Below, in pieces: positions 14,487 through 20,218 of a DNA stretch of 20,218 nt. Numbering within the stretch: the stretch's first letter is position 1; each line of letters starts with the position of its first letter. The notes beneath the pieces were generated by a model, which worked only from the letters and a program-made list of their open reading frames with translations, was not told the origin of the DNA and ran no database searches. The translations under genes were made by a program, and so were the position numbers. The stretch is from Nitrospirota bacterium (GTDB taxonomy: Bacteria > Nitrospirota > UBA9217), in contig JAAXXJ010000023.1 of assembly GCA_013334545.1 (NCBI GenBank), forward strand, positions 1-20,218, read 5' to 3'.

Positions 14487-14502
14487 AGCAATTAACGTAC
14501 CA
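14487..14502 (-). promoter_or_regulatory. Sigma-54 (RpoN) promoter of the cyclase/ATPase/STAS/HD-GYP operon
   Basis: The minus strand reads TGGTACGTTAATTGCT, matching TGGCACG-N4-TTGCW except for one C-to-T change in the -24 element. The -12 element is perfect and the GG-GC spacing is 10 bp. Transcription would start near 14477, giving a leader of about 150 nt before ATG 14323. The AT-rich tandem repeats begin 5 bp upstream. Confidence 0.8.
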
Positions 14503-14507
14503 TTCTT

Positions 14508-14728
14508 GATACTTCAGTTCCATGGCCATAATTTCTCAATATTTACAACGTGCGTTGCAGAAAATTCATATTTTGGTGTCAGGGAAGGCCATTAGATTAG
14601 TGATTTTTCTGAAAAAACACGGTGATTTGAGCAACCCCCGGGTGGTAGAATATTGAGCTATAAGGATTACGCCTTATGTCTCATTAAGAAAATATCATAA
14701 AGTGCTATGGGGCGTCAAGACATATTTT
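14508..14728. repeat. Tandem repeat, copy A (about 221 bp)
   Basis: Copy A opens with GATACTTCAG and ends with GGGCGTCAAGACATATT (14710-14726) plus TTAA. It is markedly AT-rich, with no coding potential. It shares ordered blocks with copy B: TACTTCAG, TTGAGCAAC (14627-14635) and AGAATAT. It contains a hairpin with inner stem ATAAGG (14660-14665) / CCTTAT (14672-14677) and outer GAG (14655-14657) / CTC (14680-14682). It lies directly upstream of the sigma-54 promoter, so an enhancer or structural role is possible; on the minus strand TTGACG plus TATTTT 18 bp on also resembles a sigma-70 promoter. Confidence 0.75.
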
Positions 14729-14952
14729 AATACTTCAGTACTATGTATTTAACTTCTCAATACTTAACAATATAGGTGATGCAGTAAGTTCACATGTTAG
14801 TGTCGGAGAAAAGGCTTTTTATCAATGAATTTTTTGAGAAAAAAACGTTGAATTGAGCAACTCCCAGGTGACAGAATATGCGCAGAAGGGTTACTTCTTC
14901 GTCAGTCAGAAAACTATCATAAGTGAAATAGGGCGTCAAGACATATTATAAT
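14729..14952. repeat. Tandem repeat, copy B (about 224 bp)
   Basis: Copy B starts AATACTTCAG and ends with the same GGGCGTCAAGACATATT (14931-14947), offset by exactly 221 bp from copy A. Internal blocks such as TTGAGCAAC (14853-14861) are shifted by a few bases, so the copies have diverged by small indels. At the place of the copy A hairpin it has a different stem, AGAAG (14884-14888) / CTTCT (14894-14898), with C-T mismatch and outer C-G pairs conserved in layout. TATCAATGAATTT (from 14820) resembles an IHF site with one mismatch. Confidence 0.75.
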
Positions 14953-15392
14953 TTCACACCCGGACCGGATGTCCCCGATACGGTGAGCATACCGTTGAGC
15001 GCAAAACAGGATATTGAACTGTTGCATGATGCGCCGTATATGGGTTCCTGAGGGTTCTACGCTGCGACAATACCCCTTGATCGAGGTTGATGTCCCTGGC
15101 GCAGAACCGTTGCGGTAGAGCGTTCGGTGGTGTCGCAGAGGAGGACGCGCGGCTTGTCGCGCGCGGTTTTCCTTGCATCGTACGTTCTTCGATAATGCAC
15201 ATCTGCCAATGGGTCTTCATCCGGGGAACGACATATCTTTTGCATGAACCACCTTGCGCAAAGAGCAGGCTACCGGAAGACAGGGATCTGCCCGTGAGAT
15301 GCGGTCATGACGGTGATGCGAAGAAAGGGAGGATACCAGGGGATTTCCTCGAATGCATGCTCGCCTCCATCGCTTGCCAAGTGATAGCGCTG
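14953..15392. other. Long intergenic region without a convincing gene
   Basis: This stretch is GC-richer than the repeats and has no recognisable protein. Short hairpins are visible: ACGGT (14980-14984) / ACCGT (14991-14995), and CGCGCG (15146-15151) / CGCGCG (15158-15163) followed by CGGTTTTCC, a weak + strand terminator candidate. A minus-strand frame at 15057-15245 contains KPRVLLCDTTERS, faintly like the first strand of a receiver domain, but the rest does not fit. It may be eroded coding sequence. Confidence 0.4.
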
Positions 15393-15421
15393 TTGCAAGG
15401 CTGCGGCTTTTGTGCTATTGT
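15393..15421 (+). promoter_or_regulatory. Sigma-70-type promoter of rdgB, possibly giving a leaderless mRNA
   Basis: TTGCAA (15393-15398) and TATTGT (15416-15421) are separated by 17 bp, each matching 4 of 6 consensus bases. The rdgB ATG begins 10 bases after the -10 element, so the expected transcription start falls on or next to the ATG. No ribosome-binding site is seen. Confidence 0.5.
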
Positions 15422-15430
15422 CAGCCCCCA

Positions 15431-16042
15431 ATGGAGATCGTTCTCGCCACGCGTAACAAGAAGAAGGTCGAGGAGATCCGGCGGATCACTGCCGACCTCC
15501 CGATCACCGTGCTTTCCCTCGATGACTTTCCTGACTGCCCTGAGACCGTCGAGGACCGGGACAGCTTCGAAGCCAACGCGAGCAAGAAGGCTGTCGAGGT
15601 CGCGATGTGCACGGGCATGATATCGTTGGCCGACGATTCCGGCCTTGAGGTCGACGCGCTGGGCGGGGCACCGGGGGTCTATTCCGCCCGATATGCCGCG
15701 GATGCGACAAGCGGCAACGACCCAAGGAACTATGAAAAACTCCTGAAAGATCTCAAAAATATCCCTTCCCACGAGCGGGGCGCCCAGTTCGTCTGCTGTT
15801 TGGCTATGGCCTATCCAGACGGCAGGACAAGAACCTTTTTCGGCTACTCCCGTGGTCGGATCGGGTTCGAACCACGGGGAAAAAAAGGGTTCGGATATGA
15901 TCCGGTGTTCCTTCCCGAGGGCTTTAATCGGACCTTCGCAGAAATGGCGGAAGAAGAAAAGGACTCGTTGAGCCACCGCGGGAAAGCTGTTGAAAAACTA
16001 GCCGAATTCCTCCATTCATTTTCAAAGCATAAAGAAAACTAA
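15431..16042 (+). CDS. rdgB: XTP/dITP diphosphatase (non-canonical purine NTP pyrophosphatase, RdgB/HAM1 family)
   Basis: ATG 15431 gives a 203-residue product starting MEIVLATRNKKK, the exact family N-terminus; upstream in-frame codons do not look coding. Signature blocks are SFEANA (45-50), LADDSGLEVDAL (66-77), PGVYSARYA (81-89), GFGYDPVF (153-160) and SHRGKA (181-186). The enzyme hydrolyses ITP, dITP and XTP to the monophosphate and PPi, cleaning the nucleotide pool in the cytoplasm. Length is normal (about 195-205). It lacks a Shine-Dalgarno sequence and stands 10 bases after a possible -10 element, suggesting leaderless translation. adk follows after 155 bases. Confidence 0.96.
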   Translation: MEIVLATRNKKKVEEIRRITADLPITVLSLDDFPDCPETVEDRDSFEANASKKAVEVAMCTGMISLADDSGLEVDALGGAPGVYSARYAADATSGNDPRNYEKLLKDLKNIPSHERGAQFVCCLAMAYPDGRTRTFFGYSRGRIGFEPRGKKGFGYDPVFLPEGFNRTFAEMAEEEKDSLSHRGKAVEKLAEFLHSFSKHKEN

Positions 16043-16197
16043 TATTCAAATTATAATTTTTAACTTGCAAATAAAGGCCGTTTCAACGATATTACTGCCT
16101 GCGCCGAACCACGCTCGCACGGGAGCACTGTCGTCCTCAATTCCCCGTCACTCCTTTCGTTCGGCTGAGATCATAACTCTTACGGAGGTTCGCTCTT

Positions 16198-16848
16198 ATG
16201 GCATCACGCGTAGTCCTGCTCGGTGCACCCGGGGCCGGCAAAGGCACCCAGGCGAAGATGCTGATCGACCGGTTCAAGATCCCGCAGATCTCCACAGGCG
16301 ATATCCTCCGGAAGGCCGTTGCCGACGGCACGCCGCTGGGCAAGGAAGCCAAGGTCATCATGGACCAGGGCGGGCTTGTCTCGGACAAGATCGTGCTCGG
16401 CCTGGTGGAAGAGCGGATCAAACAGCAGGACTGCAAGAATGGTTTCATCCTCGACGGGTTCCCGCGCAACACCGTGCAGGCCGAGGCCCTGGACAAGATT
16501 CTGTCCGGCATGAACATGCCCCTTACCGTTGCATTGAACATCGACGTAGATCTGAACGACCTCCTCAAGCGCCTCACCGGCCGGCGGACCTGCAAGTCCT
16601 GCCAACAGATGTACAACATCTACTTCTCCCCACCGAAAAAGGAAGGTGTCTGCGACAAGTGTGGCAGCGCGCTCTTCCAGCGCGATGACGACAAGGAAGC
16701 AACCATCAAAAAGCGGCTCGATGTGTACCAGCAGCAGACCGCACCGCTCATCGACTACTATTCCAAGAAGAAGATCATGAAGACCGTCGTGGGCGTCGGC
16801 AGCATCGAGGACATCTTCAAGAAGGCGGTTGCCGCCATCGAGGCTTAG
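16198..16848 (+). CDS. adk: Adenylate kinase, zinc-lid type
   Basis: The 216-residue enzyme starts at ATG 16198 behind GGAGG. Motifs: P-loop GAPGAGKGT (9-17), STGDILR (32-38), LDGFPR (85-90), and a long-form LID with a structural zinc site made by Cys132, Cys135, Cys152 and Cys155. QRDDD and the KRLDVY arginine region follow. It catalyses AMP + ATP to 2 ADP. Zinc-lid adenylate kinases are known in Gram-positives and in sulfate reducers. Here it stands 81 bases before sat, so it is well placed to recycle AMP released by APS reductase. Confidence 0.97.
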   Translation: MASRVVLLGAPGAGKGTQAKMLIDRFKIPQISTGDILRKAVADGTPLGKEAKVIMDQGGLVSDKIVLGLVEERIKQQDCKNGFILDGFPRNTVQAEALDKILSGMNMPLTVALNIDVDLNDLLKRLTGRRTCKSCQQMYNIYFSPPKKEGVCDKCGSALFQRDDDKEATIKKRLDVYQQQTAPLIDYYSKKKIMKTVVGVGSIEDIFKKAVAAIEA

Positions 16849-16872
16849 TAGCAGGCAGACCACGAAAGAACA

Positions 16873-16891
16873 CGGTGGCAACAGACCACCG
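16873..16891 (+). other. Stem-loop between adk and sat
   Basis: CGGTGG (16873-16878) and CCACCG (16886-16891) form a perfect 6-bp stem with a 7-nt loop. No T-run follows, so it is more likely a processing or stability element than a terminator; sat has its own strong AAGGAGG ribosome-binding site downstream. Confidence 0.4.
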
Positions 16892-16929
16892 GCAATAACA
16901 ATTCATAGCCTGATAAGGAGGAACGCAGT

Positions 16930-18168
16930 ATGGCACTGGTAAAGCCTCATGGAAAAAAGAAGAAGCTTATGCCGCTTCTTCTGGAGGGCGCGGCCCTTCA
17001 CAAAGAGCTCAAGAAGGCCAAGACCCTGAAGCAGCTCAAAATCTCCTCGCGCGAGACCGCAGACCTCGTGATGATGGGCATCGGCGCATTCACGCCGCTC
17101 ACGGGATTCATGACCAAGAAGGATTGGAAGGGCGTGTGCGACAAGTACAAGCTGGCAGATGGCACGTTCTGGCCCGTCCCGGTGACGCTCTCCTGCACGC
17201 CCGAGTTCGGCGCGTCGCTCAAGAAGAATGAGGAGATCACCCTCGTGGACGAGGAGTCGGGCGAGATCATGGCCACCATGAAGGTGACCGAAAAGTACGC
17301 CATGACCAAGGCCGACAAGGAGCACGAGTGCACGAAGATCTTCCGCACCAATGACGTAGCCGGTCATCCGGGCGTGCAGAAGGTCATGGGCCAGCCCGAC
17401 ATGAACCTTGCCGGTCCGGTGAAGGTCCTCTCCGAGGCCCACTTCCCCGAGACCTTCAAGGGTATCTACATGCGGCCTGTCGAGACCCGCAAGCTGTTCG
17501 AGGCCAAGGGATGGAGCAAGATCGCGGCGTTCCAGACCCGCAACCCCATGCACCGGTCCCATGAGTACCTGGCGAAGATCGCCATCGAGACCATGGACGG
17601 TGTGCTGATCCACCAGATCCTGGGCAAGCTGAAGGAAGGCGATATCCCGGCCGATGTGCGCGCGAATGCCATCGACACGCTGATGGAGAAGTACTTCGTG
17701 AAGGACAGCGCCGTGCAGTGCGGCTATCCCATGGAGATGCGGTATGCCGGTCCGCGCGAGGCGCTCCTGCACGCGCTCTTCCGGCAGAACTTCGGCTGCA
17801 GCCACCTGATCGTCGGCCGCGACCACGCCGGCGTGGGCGACTACTACGGCCCCTTCGACGCCCAGAAGATCTTCGACGAGATTCCGGCGGGCGCCCTCGA
17901 GACCCAGCCGCTCAAGATCGACCACACCTTCTATTGCTTCAAGTGCGACGGCATGGCCTCCATGAGGACCTGCCCCCACAGCAAGGAAGACCGTCTCATG
18001 CTGTCCGGCACCAAGCTCCGGAAGATGCTCTCCGAGGGCGAGAACGTGCCCGACCACTTCAGCCGTCCCGAGGTGCTCGAGATCCTCAAGAAGTACTATG
18101 CGGGCCTCACCGAGAAGGTTGAGATCAAGCTGCACAGCCACGCCGAGGGGACGCATACGCACAAGTAA
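16930..18168 (+). CDS. sat: Sulfate adenylyltransferase (ATP sulfurylase), dissimilatory homo-oligomeric type
   Basis: The 412-residue protein starts at ATG 16930 after AAGGAGG. Active-site motifs are QTRNPMHRSHE (202-212), including the QxRNPxHxxHE nucleotide loop, and GRDHAGVG (296-303). Cys336, Cys339, Cys348 and His350 form the zinc site seen in archaeal and sulfate-reducer enzymes. There is no APS-kinase domain, in line with dissimilatory use. It activates sulfate with ATP to APS and PPi in the cytoplasm. The C-terminus is His-rich (HSHAEGTHTHK), which may bind metal. It is followed after 60 bases by aprB. The same genes can run in reverse in sulfur oxidisers; the gene order favours sulfate reduction. 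Confidence 0.97.
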   Translation: MALVKPHGKKKKLMPLLLEGAALHKELKKAKTLKQLKISSRETADLVMMGIGAFTPLTGFMTKKDWKGVCDKYKLADGTFWPVPVTLSCTPEFGASLKKNEEITLVDEESGEIMATMKVTEKYAMTKADKEHECTKIFRTNDVAGHPGVQKVMGQPDMNLAGPVKVLSEAHFPETFKGIYMRPVETRKLFEAKGWSKIAAFQTRNPMHRSHEYLAKIAIETMDGVLIHQILGKLKEGDIPADVRANAIDTLMEKYFVKDSAVQCGYPMEMRYAGPREALLHALFRQNFGCSHLIVGRDHAGVGDYYGPFDAQKIFDEIPAGALETQPLKIDHTFYCFKCDGMASMRTCPHSKEDRLMLSGTKLRKMLSEGENVPDHFSRPEVLEILKKYYAGLTEKVEIKLHSHAEGTHTHK

Positions 18169-18228
18169 CACCTGAGCAACCACTGCGAAAGCAGATCATT
18201 TCATTCTAACGATAGGAGGTTTCGCAAC

Positions 18229-18660
18229 ATGCCGAGTTACGTTATCACCGAGAAGTGCGACGGCTGCAAGGCGCAGGACAAGACAGCGTGCCAGTACATC
18301 TGTCCGAACGACCTCATGACCCTGAACAGGGACATCATGAAGGCCTACAACCAGGAGCCGGAGCAGTGCTGGGAGTGCTACAACTGCGTCAAGATCTGCC
18401 CGCAGCAGGCGATCGAGATCAGGGCCTACCAGGACTTTGCTCCTCTGGGCGCGAACGTCATCCCGATGCGGGGAACGGATTCCATTATGTGGACCATCAA
18501 GTTCCGGAACGGGAAGCTCCAGCGCTTCAAGTTCCCGATCCGCACCACGGCAGAAGGCTCGGTCGATCCCTACAAGGGCAAGCCTGAAGTGGACATGGCA
18601 AAAATCAAACAGGCCGGTTTCTTCACCACCACGAAGCCGATGCCGGTCATCAAGAAATAA
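18229..18660 (+). CDS. aprB: Adenylylsulfate reductase beta subunit (ferredoxin-like, two 4Fe-4S clusters)
   Basis: ATG 18229 follows a clear AGGAGG. The 143-residue protein carries two cluster motifs: Cys10, 13, 21 and 25 (the long CxxC-x7-CxxxCP form) and Cys47, 50, 53 and 57. Trp48 lies in the CWECYNC loop expected to help electron transfer. The C-terminal tail (about 85-143) wraps the alpha subunit in known structures and is here on the short side. It passes electrons from the membrane Qmo complex or another donor to the FAD of AprA. A small GAAA-loop hairpin (18183-18194) lies in the gap after sat, and aprA follows after 14 bases. Confidence 0.97.
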   Translation: MPSYVITEKCDGCKAQDKTACQYICPNDLMTLNRDIMKAYNQEPEQCWECYNCVKICPQQAIEIRAYQDFAPLGANVIPMRGTDSIMWTIKFRNGKLQRFKFPIRTTAEGSVDPYKGKPEVDMAKIKQAGFFTTTKPMPVIKK

Positions 18661-18674
18661 GGAGGATAGGATAA

Positions 18675-20218
18675 ATGGAAAAAGAGACCTGTACGTTTTC
18701 GTTCTGCAAGAAGCCTGAGATCGAGACGGTCGAGACCGACCTCCTCCTGATCGGCGGCGGTATGGCCTGCTGCGGCGCGGCTTTCGAGGGCGCACGCTGG
18801 GCGAATCCCAAGAAGATGAAGATCACCATGGTGGACAAGGCCGCGACCGACCGGTCCGGCGCCGTTGCAATGGGCCTTTCCGCCATCAACACCTACATGG
18901 GTGAGAACGATCCGGCGGATTATGTCAAGATGGTTCGGAACGATCTCATGGGCATCATCCGCGAGGACCTGGTCTATGACCTGGGCCGCCACGTCGATGA
19001 TTCCGTGCAGCTCTTCGAGGAGTGGGGACTTCCGATCTGGAAGATCGGCGACGATGGCTTCTCCCTCGACGGTTTTCAGGCAAAGGAAGCCGGCAAGGTT
19101 TCCCTCAAGGACGGCGGCAAGCCGGTCCGTTCCGGTAAGTGGCAGATCATGATCAACGGCGAGTCCTACAAGGTCATCGTGGCGGAAGCCGCGAAGAAGG
19201 CCCTGGAGTCCAACCGTGCCGCCACCGGCGTGAAGACGAACCATTACGAGCGCGTTTTCATCGTGAAGCTCTACAATGACGCCAAGGAGCCCAATCGCGT
19301 TGCAGCGGCGGCCGGTTTCAGCGTCCGCGAGAACAAGATCTATATCTTCAAAGCCAAGGCCATGGTGCTGGCAGCAGGCGGCGCCGTGAACGTGTTCCGT
19401 CCCCGGTCGACCCAGGAAGGCCAGGGCCGCGCCTGGTATCCGGTGTGGAACTCCGGTTCCGGCTACGCGCTCGGTCTGCAGGCCGGCGCAGAGCTGACCA
19501 TGATGGAGAACCGGTTCGTGCCCGCCCGCTTCAAGGACGGCTACGGCCCGGTGGGCGCCTGGTTCCTGTTCTTCAAGGCCAAGGCGACCAACAGCCTTGG
19601 TGAGGACTATTGTGTCGATGCAGAGGCGCTGGCGGAAGCCAAGGCCAAGTATGGCAAGTATGTCGACAACCTCGGCACTGCCATCCGGAACCACCTGATG
19701 ATGCGCGACATGAAGAAGGGCAAGGGCCCGATCCTCATGAGGACCGATGAGGCGATGGCAGCCATCAACAAGACCTTCATCGAGAAGCTCGGCGAGAAGG
19801 AAGGCGCCAAGAAGGTGAAGCACCTGGTCGCTGAAGCATGGGAAGACTTCCTCGATATGGCCATCGGCCAGGCCGGCCTCTGGGCGTCCAAGAATGTCGA
19901 GCCGGACAAGGTCCCGTCCGAGATCATGCCGACCGAGCCGTACCTCCTCGGTTCGCACGCGGGCTGCGCGGGCTTCTGGTGCTGCGGTCCTGATGACCTC
20001 GGCGCGCCGGAAGAATGGAACAAGAAGTGGCCGGCAGGCAACTACAACCGTCAGTCGACCGTGAAGGGCCTCTTCATGTGCGGCGACATCTGCGGCGCTT
20101 CAGGCCATAAGTTCTCGTCCGGTTCGCACGCGGAAGGCCGCATCGCCGCCAAGAACGCGATCGCGTTCATCCTCGACAATCCGAACTACACCCCGACGAT
20201 CAAGGAGACCGAGGACCA
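18675..20218 (+). CDS. aprA: Adenylylsulfate reductase alpha subunit (3' truncated by window end)
   Basis: ATG 18675 sits behind GGAGGATAGG; 514 complete codons are present, about three quarters of a normal AprA. The FAD-binding N-terminus ETDLLLIGGGMACCGAAFEG (about 20-39) is typical. Further conserved blocks are TDRSGAVAMGLSAINTY, QGRAWYPVWNSGSGYALG and the C-terminal flavoprotein block STVKGLFMCGDICGASGHKF, together with SSGSHAEGR. It reduces APS to sulfite and AMP with FAD and electrons from AprB, in the cytoplasm. The missing end and probably qmoABC lie beyond the window. Confidence 0.97.
   Translation, partial: MEKETCTFSFCKKPEIETVETDLLLIGGGMACCGAAFEGARWANPKKMKITMVDKAATDRSGAVAMGLSAINTYMGENDPADYVKMVRNDLMGIIREDLVYDLGRHVDDSVQLFEEWGLPIWKIGDDGFSLDGFQAKEAGKVSLKDGGKPVRSGKWQIMINGESYKVIVAEAAKKALESNRAATGVKTNHYERVFIVKLYNDAKEPNRVAAAAGFSVRENKIYIFKAKAMVLAAGGAVNVFRPRSTQEGQGRAWYPVWNSGSGYALGLQAGAELTMMENRFVPARFKDGYGPVGAWFLFFKAKATNSLGEDYCVDAEALAEAKAKYGKYVDNLGTAIRNHLMMRDMKKGKGPILMRTDEAMAAINKTFIEKLGEKEGAKKVKHLVAEAWEDFLDMAIGQAGLWASKNVEPDKVPSEIMPTEPYLLGSHAGCAGFWCCGPDDLGAPEEWNKKWPAGNYNRQSTVKGLFMCGDICGASGHKFSSGSHAEGRIAAKNAIAFILDNPNYTPTIKETED

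Noticed and set aside
14508..14952. CRISPR array or insertion sequence as explanation of the tandem repeat
   Set aside because: Only two long units with no spacer pattern, no transposase frame and no terminal inverted repeats.
15057..15245. Minus-strand frame containing KPRVLLCDTTERS, faintly like a receiver-domain start
   Set aside because: Only one strand-like segment fits; the acidic pair, the phospho-Asp and the rest of the fold are not seen.

Overview
The window looks like a chromosomal segment of an anaerobic sulfate-reducing (dissimilatory sulfur-metabolising) bacterium. The right edge carries sat, aprB and the start of aprA in the order usual for sulfate reducers. The large amount of sigma-54, c-di-GMP, PocR-domain and FHA/VWA signalling fits Nitrospirota (Thermodesulfovibrionia-like) or Desulfobacterota; the sequence alone does not let me choose between them.

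Layout. (1) 1-354 (+): C-terminus of a sigma-54 enhancer-binding regulator. (2) 657-1781 (+): a DUF4382/DUF5666-type lipoprotein with a structured 3' end and a strong intrinsic terminator. (3) 2044-8508 (-): a five-gene phospho-signalling operon read as PP2C phosphatase, cytoplasmic VWA protein, zinc-ribbon/FHA protein, membrane FHA-VWA-FHA protein, Ser/Thr kinase. A near-consensus sigma-54 promoter lies just upstream, at 8557-8572. (4) 9053-14323 (-): a tightly coupled four-gene operon read as PocR-GAF-GAF-GGDEF diguanylate cyclase, P-loop ATPase fused to an RsbW-like HATPase, STAS protein, GAF-HD-GYP phosphodiesterase. Its genes are 1 nt apart or overlap, and a second sigma-54 promoter (14487-14502) lies upstream. 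(5) 14508-14952: an AT-rich tandem duplication of about 221 bp with a hairpin that covaries between copies, followed by a long stretch without a convincing gene. (6) 15431-20218 (+): rdgB, adk, sat, aprB, aprA (cut by the window end).

How the parts may work together. Operon 3 has writer (kinase), eraser (PP2C) and reader (FHA) modules for Ser/Thr phosphorylation plus two VWA proteins. Operon 4 has both synthesis and breakdown of c-di-GMP around a partner-switch pair (HATPase and STAS). Both appear to be under RpoN control. In the sulfate cluster, Sat makes APS and PPi, AprBA reduces APS to sulfite and AMP, and Adk returns AMP to ADP, so adk next to sat-apr makes metabolic sense.

Most interesting points: the tandem repeat with a compensatory hairpin upstream of a sigma-54 promoter; the ATPase-HATPase fusion coupled to a STAS protein with an altered phospho-site; loss of phosphothreonine-pocket residues in two of three FHA domains; a possible G-run frameshift that hides a 30-residue tail on the kinase; and a probable leaderless rdgB transcript.
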